Below, one piece after another: positions 32,791 to 44,768 of a DNA stretch of 64,000 nt. A program made the translations under genes and the position numbers. Numbering within the stretch: the stretch's first letter is position 1; every line of letters begins with the position of its first letter. The notes under the pieces were generated by a model. The model was not told the DNA's origin and did not search any database. It saw only the letters and a list, made by a program, of their open reading frames with translations. Where the stretch lies: positions 41,411,694 through 41,475,693 of the forward strand of contig CM044505.1 of NCBI GenBank assembly GCA_024364805.1, written 5' to 3'. This DNA comes from Euprymna scolopes. Its lineage: Eukaryota; Mollusca; Cephalopoda; Sepiida; Sepiolidae.

Positions 32791-33770
32791 AAAAAATGGG
32801 GAAGAAGCCAGGTTTAATTGATTCTGATCGACTTCAGATAATTTCAATGCTTGATAAAGTAATGATTATGTTCAAAATATTCAAATAACTTTTCATCGAA
32901 CTTTCAAAGTGTATGTGGTCAATGGAAAGACCAGTAGGAAAGTACCTGAAAGAACTTATTTAAGAAAATTTGTTGAGAGGAATAAGCATCGGATTGTCAG
33001 GGAGACGGTGAGAACACCCCATTCTACTAGCAAAAAAATACTTCTGCAAGCTGGAGCTTCCTAAATGTCGAAAACATGAAGGTGCGAGACATTAAGAAGT
33101 CTTGAAAAAGTGTAGAGCTCGAAAAAAAGCCTCCATTGAGCAAGAATCACATGGAAAAGCATGTTCAATAGGCTGAACAATATCTAAAGATGGATTTCAA
33201 GAACGTTGTCTTCACTGATGAATGCCGACCGATGCTGGATTGACCAGATGGATGGTCATCTGGTTGAGTGTTGAATGTTCACCCAATTGCATCATGTATC
33301 TGTTGACAGCAAGGCGGTGAAGGTATAATATTCTGGGCAGAAATCAAAGGCAATGAGATTATTGGATCATTTATGGTGCCACAAGGGATAAAAATTGATT
33401 CCAATGGTTACTGCCAGCTTCTTATAGACTTCTTCATTCCTTGGTTGAAAAATCAAACTTTTATTGGTGTTTCAACAGGATAATGCACCTGCATACAAGT
33501 CCTGTTGCACATAGAGTTGGTTAAGGGATCACGGTTTCACAGAAGGCAGATTGATGGTTTGGCCTCCCAACAGCTCCGACTTAAACCCAATCAAATATTT
33601 GTGGGCCATCATTAAACTGAGAATTTATGCTGATGGGACGCAATTTAACACATTGGATGCAGAAGTGGAAGCCTGTAAATCAATTAATAATAATTTCTCC
33701 CTCAACAAGTTCCAGCCATTCTCATTGGCTGCCGTCTGACAAATCTCTTATTCGGGATTATACATTCTTA
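32790..33770 (+). pseudogene. Decayed Tc1-like transposase
   Basis: It starts near KMGKKPGLIDSDRLQIISML (32793), a helix-turn-helix-like N-terminus. Islands include VFTDECR (near 33213, first catalytic aspartate), a broken QDNAPAH-like stretch (near 33478), and WPPNSSDLNPIKYLWAIIK (33557-33612), the box holding the third catalytic residue in Tc1-like families. It ends at about 33739. Many stops and shifts are present. The position of the last box supports Tc1/mariner, but the exact subfamily cannot be fixed. Confidence 0.62.
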
Positions 33771-33864
33771 TTAAATAAATGAACATGCTAGACCTTTACA
33801 AATATGGCTGCTCTCTCTCTACGCACTACAATCGTTATAGGCCAAAAGCAAACCGATTGTTTTT

Positions 33865-34397
33865 TTTTATTATTTATATGAATACAATGCTTCGTTTACT
33901 TATTATACTGTTTACTTAAATTTACGCTTTCTGCATAGATAAACAAATGCACCCACAAAATTGGAGGTTTCCAATAAGAACAAGTGAGTACAACAGTATG
34001 GACAATAATATACACAGACATAGCTATAGATAGCAAGAGATAGAGAGAAAGAGAGAGAAATAAAGAGAAAGAGACTGAGAAATAGAGATAGAGATAGAGA
34101 AATATACAGGGAGAGAGAGAGAGATAAAAAGAGAGAGAGAAATAAAGAATCAGAAAGAGAGATATAGAGAGATAGATAGAGAGAGAGGGGGGAGGGTCAT
34201 CACCATCGTAGCCGTGCTAAAGTAGTAAACCACAACAAATCAATATATATGAATCCAATGCCTCATTTAGTTTTTTTAATCTTTACTACAATTTACACTT
34301 TCTGCATAAATAAACAAATGTGCCCACGAAATTGGAAGTTTTTGAGAAGAGCGAGCGACAGTATGAAAACTAATATACACGGACATAGCAATAGAGG

Positions 34398-34470
<73 letters not shown>

Positions 34471-34505
34471 TGTAGTCATGATAAAGTAAATCACAACCAC
34501 AAATA
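33865..34505 (+). repeat. 371-bp tandem duplication containing GA/GATA repeats
   Basis: TTTACGCTTTCTGCATAGAT at about 33921 recurs as TTTACACTTTCTGCATAAAT at about 34292. AAACAAATG--CCCAC-AAATTGGA follows in both, then ATATACAC-GACATAGC. Each copy carries a GA/GATA microsatellite (34025-34190 and 34394-34466). The ends show TAAAGTAGTAAACCACAAC and TAAAGTAAATCACAACCAC. Confidence 0.75.
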
Positions 34506-35358
34506 AGCCGATTTTCTTTCCTTTATTTTTTGTATTATATGCCTCGCCAGCATGTGCATTTTATAGGCGTCATTTCAAAGGTACGTAACATTGGAAGTAC
34601 ACTGTGGGTCAGTCGACTAAAGCATTTCATTTTTTTATTCCACCTTTTTCCTCTTAGCGTTACACGTTCAAGCTTGACTACTGCAGCTAATTTTTTTTTC
34701 TTTTTAGTGCTCGTACAGATACTCGCTGCTAGTTTCATTTTTTTTCAGGGAATTGCTTCATTTTTTTTCTTAGGGATCATACGGGTAATAACTAATATTA
34801 AATGTTTTGTTTTTATTTTTAAATGCAAATAGGCCACAAAGAAAAATAAATTGTTTTTACCTGATTTCCCCAATTTTCTTTTCTTTTATGTACATATATT
34901 TAAAAATGTTTGTGAATAATATTTCTTCCAAAATTATAAAAAATTCTGTTTCTGTTGCCTAAAATTAAAATTAAAAAAGATTTACATATTGTTTCTTTTT
35001 TTTAGGCTTATTTAAAACTGTCATTTTCTTAAATACCGTTTACATGTTTACATGGTAACGTACAGGGGACTACAGGAATTTAGTTCCTTTTAAGTGATAG
35101 AGGGTATTTTGTCACCTAAATTCCAGTATTGCCACCAAAAATGCCATACCCTGAACCATACCCTGGCCACCAGATTAGTACACATGGGCCGACCCACACT
35201 GCAACAACTAAATTGTTTTCTTTGTTCATAGTATTTGCGTGTTCGATTCCTGACAATGATTATCAATGGTACATTTTTTTTACAATCCCATCCTCATTCA
35301 CAAAATGGGGTGTCTATTCCGAAAACGGTTCTTAACATAAGGAGGTTGGGGGTGTCCA
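34506..35358. other. Intergenic, no gene recognised
   Basis: AT-rich DNA left of the LTR element. No gene or clear repeat was seen. Confidence 0.4.
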
Positions 35359-35821
35359 TGTAGTGAACTACTACTATGATGCTGCTATGGTATGCTTTCC
35401 TTATTTCTCTCTTTCTCCCTACTCTTCTACTTTTCCCTTCCTTCCTTCTCTCAACGTCACCAGAGGTTTCAGCCAATCGGAATAGAGGACTGTCCTGGAG
35501 GGAGATAAAAAGAAGAAATCTGTCTCAGACATGCGGAAACGACAGAAGCATCAACATGCGACAGACCAGTTTCCCTGGGTAAAGACTTTTATCAAAGAAA
35601 ATGTACCATCCTCTTTGTACCCCTATATCTTGGAAACCTTTATAAAACATCATCAATCCTAAAGTCTTGTTGCACTTAATTATAACCCGATGTTTTCTTT
35701 TCCATAACCGTTCTTTTTCAGCACTCTTGTTCTCTCTCTAATGTCGGAGGTGCCCCAATAGGGGGACCGACTGAAATGATGACCCTTTTTCAAACGTCGT
35801 TAAATTTTATGGTAACCGCCA
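35359..35821 (+). repeat. 5' LTR of fossil gypsy element 1
   Basis: It starts TGTAGTGAACTACTACTATG and ends TATGGTAACCGCCA, with TG...CA termini. It is matched throughout by 40682-41143. Confidence 0.9.
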
Positions 35822-35826
35822 TAATT

Positions 35827-35841
35827 TGGTGAACACCCGAC
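35827..35841 (+). promoter_or_regulatory. Putative primer binding site
   Basis: TGGTGAACACCCGAC begins six bases after the LTR with the TGG expected opposite a tRNA CCA end. It resembles the tRNA-Trp-type sites of CsRn1-like gypsy elements, but the match is imperfect. Confidence 0.5.
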
Positions 35842-36747
35842 ATGCATATATACACGCAATCTTCAATGAACAAAAAAAAAAAAACGAAAACGATGAAAAC
35901 GTGACAGAGTAGAATAAAAAGAAAAAGGAAGAAAAGGCCTTTCTAGTAGAACCTTACAAAAAAATTATATATAAATCTGCGTTCCAAGAAATGCCGATAA
36001 CATATATATTTTTGCTATTTTTGTAAAACGGTTTACGCTAAATAAGGCAAAAAAAACAAAAAAAAGAAACAAACAAGAAAAATAAGCAGTAAAAAAAAAG
36101 AAAAGAAAAGAAAAACAAAACCTTTTTTACGTGACTCTCACCAGATAAATGACTAAAATAAAACCTGGTCTAAAAACTATTCTGTAACAACAAAAAAGTG
36201 ATTTTAAGAATCAATACAGAATCCCAAATTTCATTCTGAAACACACACACCCGCACACAGAAAAAGGAACCTTCCAGACGCACGCGTGTCAAGCCAATTT
36301 TGGAACGCGTGGGGTCACACACCCGCATACAGAAAAAAGGAACCTCCAGACGCACGTGTGTGAAGCCAATTTTGGAACACGTGTGTACATCGACGAACTC
36401 ATTTTTTTCCTTTAAGAACACTGACTATATATTTACACACACACACACATATATATTTATATATATATATAAAAAAAAAATTTTAATTGACGGTATTTCT
36501 CCAAGCATCTGCTGGAATTAACCTCTGGTGAGTACTCGCATTTCTCTCTTCTTGCTTATCACACCCCAGCCATTTCCTTTAGTCACAGCTACAAATAAAT
36601 AAATAATAATAATAATAAAAAATAAAAAAATAATAATAGTAACTAATAATAATCATAGGAATAATAATAATTAATAATAATACAATAATTAATAGTAGTA
36701 ATAATAGTAATAATAATAATTAATAATAATAATTAGTAATAATAATA
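35842..36747 (+). other. Leader of fossil gypsy element 1
   Basis: About 900 non-coding bases. They include a tandem duplication with a 72-base period (about 36243-36390, CCGCA-ACAGAAAAA, CCAATTTTGGAAC), a short CA/TA tract (36435-36470) and a TAA-rich microsatellite (36595-36745) just before gag. Confidence 0.6.
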
Positions 36748-37420
36748 ATGGACGCACAACAGGTTAGCATAAAACAATTTATGGAGACGAGTGTCAAGGG
36801 ATGGTTTTCGATAATAGAAGCTGAATTCCATCTCAGACACATCATGAGCGATGATACTAAGTTCTATACGGTTATCAGCGCATTGCCGCCTGACGTGGTA
36901 ACAAATATACCTCCAGCAATTCTGCAGTCGCTAAACTATGCGAAGTTAAAGGAGTCTGTGTTGTCTGCATATGAAAAAACCAGACCTGAACTCCTGGAGA
37001 AGTTGATAAGGACCACTACGTTAACTGATCGTCTGTCATTATACCTCCAGGAGATGGTAACGGTCGCACATAGAATAGGGGCATGTGACGAGATAGTGCA
37101 CCATACATTCATACACGCACTTCCGAAGCAAATCACCCTAGTAATAGCAGCCCACACTGAAATGCTGTTAACAGAGTTGGGTCGACTATTTGACAAATTG
37201 ATGCCGTTAATAGAAAATATGTCAGTATTTCAGGCGGTTGAGAGTCGAGCTCAGAAAAACGACCATATTACCACTGGACAGTCTAGTAAAACTATTCCAG
37301 CTGGCCTATGTCCATATAAAAGGAAACAGCGGCCAAAGATATGTAAAGCCCATATATATTTCGCAGAGGAGGCTCGTACATGTAAGCCACTGTATAAGTG
37401 GCCAAAGAAAGAGTAACTTA
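36748..37420 (+). pseudogene. Gag-like region of fossil gypsy element 1
   Basis: The region encodes a capsid-like segment: VKGWFSIIEAEFHLRHI, then DDTKFYTVISALPPDVV, resembling the W-xxx-E-xF and KY/FxxxxxxLP pattern of gypsy Gag. A helical segment follows. A basic, cysteine-poor tail is seen where a zinc knuckle would be expected. Fossil; boundaries approximate. Confidence 0.7.
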
Positions 37421-37499
37421 CAGACTTTGCCTAACTCGCGTCCTTTCTCTCCCACCCCTAGTGATTCGGAAAACTAGAAAAGTGGACTACATTTGCTCC

Positions 37500-40400
37500 A
37501 ATAATGCCGCTGTTATTCGAAGTTTCTGCTAAAATAGGAGCATCTAAAGTCAATTTTATCATAGATACAGGAGCCAGTGTTTCCACTTTACCACATTCCA
37601 TAGTAAATGGAATTACTCTGGAGTTAACTCCTGTTCATATCTCTACCGCTAACGGTGAAAGCATAAAATGCTATGGTCAGACAAACCTCGAAGTTAAGAT
37701 ACCCCGTTTGAGAAGATCTTTTCAATGGAGTTCCGTGATCACAGATGTCACTAACCCTTTGTTAGGATTTGACTTCTTAAACAAATTTAACATTATAGTG
37801 GATTGTAAAAATAGATCCATCCTTGATAACGTAACAGAGCGTGAAATTACAGTCAATGCAGTAACGGGAACCGATGCTGCAGTGATTAACAAAATAGACC
37901 TAACGGATTATGTTACCAAAGTAATAGGTAAATATAATAATGTGCTTTCACCACATAGTGACACAAACAAAGACTATGGTGGAGTGCATCACAGGATTGA
38001 TACAGGCAGCCACGTACTAGTCTTTGCTAAAGCCAAACAAGTTTCCGGTCCTAAGTTAGATGCAGCACAGGCAGAATTTAAAAAATTACTAAATACCAGA
38101 GTTATCCAGCCTTCCAGTAGCGAGTGGGCAACCCCTTTGCACTTGGTGAAGAAGCCGGATGGGTCATATCAAGCATGTGGTGATTTCCGTACGTTAAATA
38201 GCATTACCAAAACAGATCACTACTCGGTACCAAATATAAATTCCTTCTGCACACAGTTAGCTAATAAACAATATTTTTCCAAAATAGATTTAACTGCAGC
38301 ATATCATCAGATTAAGGTACACCCTAGCAGTAGTGACACCTTTTGGTTTGTTTGAGTTTAATTACATGCCATTTGGTTTAAAGAATGCTGCGGCTACATT
38401 TCAGTGTTTTATGGATAAAATATTTTTTAAATTAAATTGCATATTTATATATTTAGACGACATACTAGTTTTTAGCAAAAGTGAACAACAGCACAAGGAA
38501 GATTTAGATAGAGTATTTAGGATCCTTAGTGATAACAATTTAAAGATTTCCTTAGATAAGTGTGTATTCGGAGTACCAGAGTTGGATTTCTAAGGTTTTC
38601 ACGTAAGTAAAGAAAGCTTGTTGCCTACTTTAAAGAAAATCAGATTTTGAAAATTTTCCGATACCTAAGGACTCAAAAAGCTTACGTAGATTTCTGGGGA
38701 TGACAGGTTTTTACCGCCAATTAGTCCCTAATTATGCATCTATAATTTTACCACTATCCGAACGGATGAGGTTAGATCCTGAAGCAAAGACCGAGCTTAA
38801 TGAGGAAGAAACTAACGCCTTAAAACAATAATAAGCAAATTATCAGAAATTATGGCATTAGGTCATCCACAGTCTTCAGCTACAGAATACCACTTAGTTA
38901 CAGATGCTAGTCAATATGCCGCTGGTGCTGCATTACACCAGTTGATAGATAAGAAACCAGTACCTATAGGTTTCCTTTCCAAGAAATTTTCTCAAACCCA
39001 AGCCAAGTATTCCACGTTTGACAGAGAGCTACTAGGAGCCTATTTTTCAGTGATACATTTCCGCCACCTCATAGAAGGTCGTCACGTGACATTATTCACT
39101 GATCATAAGCCATTATGCAGAGCCTTTTATTAAGTCAGACACCAGCAAAATCAGATCGACAACAGTGACACTTATCAGTGCTTGCCGAATATATTGCTAA
39201 TGTGGAGTACATTAAAGGAGCTGAGAATATAGTTGCAGACTGTATGTCTCGGCCTGCATTAGCTGTGCAGATAGATGCATGCGACTTGGCTGAAATAGCC
39301 CAGGCACAAAAAGGTGATGACGAAATAAAGTCATACACTAATTTGAAAGAATACTGTGTATCAAGCGAAGTTGGCTCAGTCCTATACAATACTTCAACTA
39401 AGTACCCCAGACCATTTATCCCAAAAGAGCTTCGTCAAGCTATTTTCAATAGTTTACATAGCTTGGCACATCCTGGTACGGGAACATCTATAAAACTGGT
39501 AAAGTCCAGATACTTTTGGCCTAGTTTAGATAAAACGATTAAACAATTCTGCGCAGAATGTGTGGTGTGTCAACAATCAAAAATTCACAGACACACAAAG
39601 TCTGCAGTCCAAGAATTTGAGTTACCATCTGCACGTTTCCAGACGGTACATATCGATATCATTGGATCCCTGCCCTTAACGCGCAAAGAGTCTGACCCTT
39701 ACCTGAGCCCTTACAAACATTTGCTTACTTGCATCGATCGTGCAACTCACTGTACAGCTTATGACTGAGATAACTGTACAGTCGGTAGCAGAAGCGTTTA
39801 TCAATGCATGGATATCTCGATTTGGAGTCTCACTGCATGTTGTAACTGACAGATGTAGTCAGTTTGAGAGCGAATCGTTCCAGGAATTAGCCAAGGTTTT
39901 TACCAATTGAGGACATTATATCACCCTCAAAGTAACGGGATGATCGAAAGAGCACACCGTACCCTTAAAGCGGCAATAATGGCTCGAAAAGAATCATGGA
40001 TGAAAGCAATACCGGTAATTCTGCTGGATATACGTAGCACCCCTAATGAATCAGGCTTTTCCCCTTTTACATCTGTTACTCGAGCTCTGATATTGATTCC
40101 TCAGCAGTTGATACACAAGCAGAGAGTAGGAGAAACTCCAGTTAATAGCCAGTACGTACGTAATTTGTGTGAATAGATGTCCCAAATTGATGTACTCAAC
40201 AACTGAAAAGGATATATCCATGATAGTCCCAAAACATTTATACCGAAAGGTTTATCTTCCTGTGAAAAAGTGTGGCTCAGAGTTGATCGAGTTAGGAAAC
40301 CATTAGAAGCACCGTCCTCAGGTCCTTATAAAGTTTTGATTCGATCAGATAAGCATTATCAGATCGATATGAACAATGGTATTCATACACATGTATCAAT

Positions 40401-40610
40401 AGATAGATTAAAGCCGTACATAGAACCAGCTAGTACTAATAAAATTAGACCAACTGAGAAGGCACAGACAAATGACGGTACTACTAATGATAAACTTATT
40501 AAGACAGATGATACCGACAAAGTTAAAGATAAAATTGCTGACACATATAAGTCTGGATCTGGTAGTAAAGTAACATGGAAAAAGAAAAATGAGTACTTTT
40601 ATTTTTAAAC
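37500..40610 (+). pseudogene. Pol-like region of fossil gypsy element 1
   Basis: Domains appear in order. The aspartic protease near 37550 has FIIDTGASVSTLP. Reverse transcriptase at about 38050-38600 has EWATPLHLVKKPDGSYQ and the active site IYLDDILVF. RNase H at about 38870-39130 has TDASQYAAGAAL and FTDHKPL. The integrase zinc finger is at about 39460-39590 (H...H...C-EC-VC), and the integrase core at about 39640-40010 has IDIIGSLPLT and YHPQSNGMIERAHR. A C-terminal segment follows. Closest in flavour to CsRn1-like gypsy elements, by memory only. Broken fossil; boundaries approximate. Confidence 0.85.
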
Positions 40611-40668
40611 AAATTTAGGCAATACACATATTTAATAATTCTGTGGAGGGTACTTAATTCCGTTATTT

Positions 40669-40679
40669 GGAGGGGGACT
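40669..40679 (+). promoter_or_regulatory. Polypurine tract
   Basis: GGAGGGGGACT lies immediately before the 3' LTR, the standard place for plus-strand priming. Confidence 0.7.
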
Positions 40680-40681
40680 CG

Positions 40682-41143
40682 TGTAGTGAACTACTACTAT
40701 GATGCTGCTATGGTATGCTTCCCTTATTTCTGTCTTTGTCCCTACTCTTCTACTTTTCCCTTCCTTTCTTCTCTCAACGTCACCAGAGGCTTCAGCTAAT
40801 CGGGATAGAGGACTGTCCTGGAGGGAGATACAAAGAAGAAATCTGTCTCAGACATGCGGGAACGATAGAAGCATCAACATGCGACAGACCAGTTTCCCTG
40901 GGTAAAGACTTTTATTAAAGAAAATCTACAATCCTCTTTGTAACCCTATATCTTGGAAACCTTTATAAAATATCATCAATCCTAAAGTCTCTCGCACTTA
41001 ATTATAACCCGATGTTTTCTTTTCCACAACTGTTCTTTTTCAGCACTCTTGTTCTCTCTCTAATGTCGGAGGTGCCCCAAAAGGGGGACCGACCAAAATG
41101 GTGACCCTTTTTCAAACGTCATTAAATTTTATGGTAACCGCCA
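40682..41143 (+). repeat. 3' LTR of fossil gypsy element 1
   Basis: Direct copy of 35359-35821 at about 95 percent identity by hand count, with the same TG...CA ends. Confidence 0.9.
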
Positions 41144-42035
41144 TATCCATTCTGAAAGATGCTAAAATGAACTGATCTCTCAGTAAACGAGTGGAAACTG
41201 TTCTCTGTAACCAAGTATTAACAGAAAAAACAACACACCACCAATACTTATATTACATGAAAACATTTAACCCAAACGGGCGAATTTGTGCCAACTATTA
41301 ATTTTTTTTTCCTTTATAACATTACATGTTATGGTAACGTTTCTAAAACATTTGTCTTTTACATTAAAAAATAAAACAAAAAATCGTCCCAGCTTTTTTC
41401 CTTTAATGATTTGATTTTATAAAAAATATCTTTCGATTGAGCATGTTGCGGACCAGGATATAAATATCCTAACTCACTACAAAAGAAAATAATGAAACGA
41501 ATGAAAAGAAGGAAACAAAACTCAATTGCTGGATAAAATAAACATGTATATTTTCTGTTGAAAAATTACTGTTTTAGGTGTAACACGTATTCATGTCCGT
41601 GCGTGGAAAGAGGAGTGAGTAATGTAGTGGAAATGGAATGACAGTCCAGCATGTAGACAAAGAAAAAGATAGAGGGTTGACATCAGTAAAGCTGCGCGCA
41701 CATATTGGTACTTGTCCATATGGAAATGTCTTCAGGCCACTAGCTGTGGACGCGAACTTATCTGGTTGATAGACCAAAGCAAAAAGGAAAAAAGAGTGAG
41801 AAAGTCAATCCAGTTCATGGAGAGAGGAAGCGTATAAAGTGTATGTACTGTCTATTAGCTCTTTTTAGTAGCAGGTGGCATGAGGCACGCGGGCGCGCAC
41901 ACCCTGAAAGGGAGGCGGCTGGTCTGTCAACCGTTCAGGTCGGAAGCTGGTCCGAAAAAGGTAGGAAACAGCTTGTCTCTTGCTTTTATAGTTGTTTCCG
42001 GTGGTCTTTTGCGCATGTGTAGATTTCCTTCAAAG
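41144..42035. other. Intergenic, one GC-richer spot
   Basis: Mostly AT-rich DNA. About 41885-41960 (GGCACGCGGGCGCGCACACC, GGGAGGCGGCTGG) is CpG-rich. It might be a small promoter or a repeat remnant. No open frame follows on either strand. Confidence 0.3.
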
Positions 42036-42039
42036 GGGA

Positions 42040-42185
42040 AGTGACATTGCCCATGTGTGTGTACGTGTGCATATATGTGTGTATGTTAGCGTGTGTGTGT
42101 GTATGCACATGAATGTGAGTGTATGTACGTGAACGTGAATATATGTATGTGTGTGTATGTGCTCGCATATGTTTGTGTACGCGTA
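42040..42185 (+). repeat. GT-rich microsatellite
   Basis: Interrupted TGTG/TATG tract. The cysteine-poor, His/Thr-rich frames on the minus strand are artefacts. Confidence 0.85.
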
Positions 42186-42289
42186 TGTGTATGACAAGAA
42201 AAGTGGCTTGAAATGTGAACGCGTGTTTTTGTGTGAGACTAGACGGGCTCGTACAAGCGTCAAAATTTATGAGATGATAATATGAACGA

Positions 42290-42680
42290 ATCTCTGGCGG
42301 ACGTTTAGGAAATTGACCCCCCCCCCACTCTAAATCCCACAATTTACACTTTATTCACGTTAATCTCATCGATTACAAATTTACCTTTCAGATTTTCTTA
42401 TGACTTTTATCATCGGGGATCAGTTTTCAATTAGAATTTTCTACTAAATTGAACACATACTTTGTGACCATTACCGAGGAAAATATTGCGACAATACTTT
42501 GCTGAACCTTATAATTGAAAAATGATCCCCGACGACAAGTCATAATTTTTTTATTTTTTAAATTTTTTTTAGTCTGAAACTGAAGTTTGTACTCGATGAG
42601 ATTAACGTGAAAAAACAAATAAAATGTAAATTGTGGAATTTAGAGGGGAGGGGCATTTCATAAATGTCCGCCGATTCTCT
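42290..42680. mobile_element. Foldback (MITE-like) element with about 145-bp arms
   Basis: The left arm reads GGCGGACGTTTAGGAAATTG, CTCTAAATCCCACAATTTAC, CACGTTAATCTCATCGA and ATCGGGGATCA-TTTTCAATTA. The right arm holds the inverse of each (TAATTGAAAAATGATCCCCG, TCGATGAGATTAACGTG, GTAAATTGTGGAATTTAGAG, TAAATGTCCGCC). The spacer is about 60-80 bases. No coding content and no clear target duplication were found. Confidence 0.75.
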
Positions 42681-43196
42681 TAATAAAAACGAGTTGTAGT
42701 ACCCCCTACATCAAAGTGGCACCTTTTTCACTTTCGAAATCATAAAAACTATTCCTTTTTATATAAAACACATTTTTACACTCTAAGCCTGAATTACGTC
42801 CAGATAAATTATCATTTAAATTACTTTTCATTCAGTTTGTATTTGACTACATTTATGCCGGATATGGTGACTCTAGATACGTTTTTTTTTCAGGTTACGA
42901 TGTGAAATACAATGTTTTTCCGGACCCTGGTTACGGTAGTTTCCCCACTTTACATTGTTATTTATAATGTTATTTGATTATATACATGTTTATTATATAT
43001 TGTACTGTATTTTGTAACTAATTTTTAATGGGATATATCCTAGGGTTCCACTATATATATAATAAATTTAAACAACCTTGACAATGTGCATAGAAAAATG
43101 ATTATTCCTACAAAATTTCAAACTTTAATAGCTTAAAAGATAGTTGGCAAACAAACATACTTAAAATTGCTTAGAATTTATGTTACATGTGAGACA
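42681..43196. other. Intergenic, no gene recognised
   Basis: AT-rich. The short AAAGTGGCACC near 42713 recalls the 3' UTR of the LINE at 9385 (AAAGTGGCACTTTGCC) and may be a scrap of it. Confidence 0.35.
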
Positions 43197-43640
43197 CCAC
43201 TTACCAAGGCTTGATGGCCACTCGAGGATAAGGGTTAATGAATGTAAGGTGATCAGTAACAACAGCATAATGATCAGTAGTGGTGGAATTTGAGTAGAAT
43301 TTGATTATTTAAGAGGATGGCTTAACAAGAACTTGTTTGCATTGAACTTGAAAACAACCAGGTTGTAGTCAGCTGGAAAGCAGCCTCGTGGTACAGAGTT
43401 CAACAGGTGTATAGTTCTAAGAAAGAAACTTTGTTCATGGAATTTGCTTTTAGTTTTAGGCATATATAGAGAGTAGAGGAAATTGTTGACAGTGTTTGTA
43501 GAGAGAGAGGAGTGTTTATTGTGAACGTTTTACAGGATGGAGGGGGGGGGCTATAGATTGAAGCTCAGTTGAGAACTAGCCATGAAAATAATGATAGAGC
43601 AGGGATAGACTTGCAACATCTCTTCTGTGGAAAAAAATTT
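43197..43640 (-). mobile_element. LINE 3' fragment, family 2
   Basis: GGCCACTCGAGGATAAGGGT and TGTAGTCAGCTGGAAAGCAG match 31885-32065 in the same orientation. Coding remnants run on the minus strand. Confidence 0.6.
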
Positions 43641-43794
43641 CAAGAAGGCGGTATAATTCTCTTCGTTGCATCACTAGTGCATCAGGATGACGCAACTGAA
43701 CCGATTCCTTTCCAAATATAATTATAATCTATTCTGAAACTAGATGTTTATAAAGTCATTGTGATGTTATTCTGAAGAGGATTTTTTTTTTTTT

Positions 43795-44238
43795 GTAATG
43801 AAAATCGCTCCAGACAAGGCATGAAACCACTTGAACTAACATGAATAAAAGATGATTATTACAAAAACAGGAGATGCCTATTAATCTTTGTCTTGAAAAG
43901 ATCAAAATGATATATAAGAGGAAAACAATCAGCAGGAAGGGAGTTCCACAAGTCTACAGTTCTTGGAAAAAAGCTACTGAAATAGGAAGCTGCACTAAAA
44001 TGATGCATCGAAATAGTGACTTGATAGAATCTACTAGAATAATGCATCAAACGAGCTGGAACAAAGAAAACAGGGAATAAGTTAAACAATTAGAATTAGA
44101 CACATGCCATAATAATATTTAAAGAAAAGATTGAGACTAGCAACATCACGTCTGTGAAAAAAAGAGGCTGCAGAGAAGAACAAAGGGTGAGACCATTCAA
44201 ATTAGAGATACGTTTCTGCACCTTATTAAGAACCCTCA
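43795..44238 (-). mobile_element. LINE 3' fragment (CR1-like), next to family 2 copy
   Basis: On the minus strand, 43859-44089 encodes SSFFPRTVDLWNSLPADCF followed by PLIYHFDLFKTKINRHL, the typical C-terminal end of a CR1/jockey-like protein. The 3' UTR carries CAAGGCATGAAACCACTTGA in + orientation. It is truncated by the GT microsatellite at 44239. Confidence 0.68.
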
Positions 44239-44239
44239 A

Positions 44240-44277
<38 letters not shown>

Positions 44278-44303
44278 GCATGTGTGTGTGTGTGTGTGTG
44301 TGG
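44239..44303 (+). repeat. GT microsatellite
   Basis: About 32 GT units with two interruptions. It lies exactly at the 5' truncation of the LINE fragment. Confidence 0.95.
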
Positions 44304-44768
44304 ATCTGTGCGTGTGCACACACATTTATATATTTTTAAGAAAACTTCCTTATAATAAAATTCCTACTGTTGAATAATAAAAGCTGAAAACTGTGCTGGT
44401 TTGAGGCTGGAGAATAATGCTGAGCATAATTATTGTGAAATATCTCATCACAATGTACATCTTAGTCAGTTCGCTTGTTATAAATTACCATTTTCTAATT
44501 AGTTATTATTTCTGTTTCAAGTTTAGTTTAAAGTTTAAATGCTTCTTGTTTCAAATTTCAGACCTTTCTTAACAAGAATAATTCTAGACATCACTACAGA
44601 ACCTGATGTAAACTTCCTCCATCCTCAGGTGCATATTTTTAAACTTGTAAACATTCTAGTTGAAATTGGAAATCTTAATGCGAAACTCCAGAAACTGCAG
44701 GAAATTTCAAACTAAACTCTTATCTGTCAATATATATATGGACACATGGCATAATGGTTAAAGGCTTC

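Larger units (their letters stand above)
35359..41143 (+). mobile_element. Fossil Ty3/gypsy LTR retrotransposon with two LTRs
   Basis: The element is 5.8 kb, with a 463-bp 5' LTR and a 462-bp 3' LTR in direct orientation, a primer-binding-site candidate, gag-like and pol-like regions and a polypurine tract before the 3' LTR. The order protease, reverse transcriptase, RNase H, integrase is that of Metaviridae. The LTRs differ at about 24 of 462 positions by hand count (about 5 percent). That suggests an insertion on the order of ten million years ago if the neutral rate is a few per billion sites per year. It is broken, with roughly half a dozen breaks. A possible target duplication TCCA depends on where the LTR end is placed. 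Confidence 0.9.
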
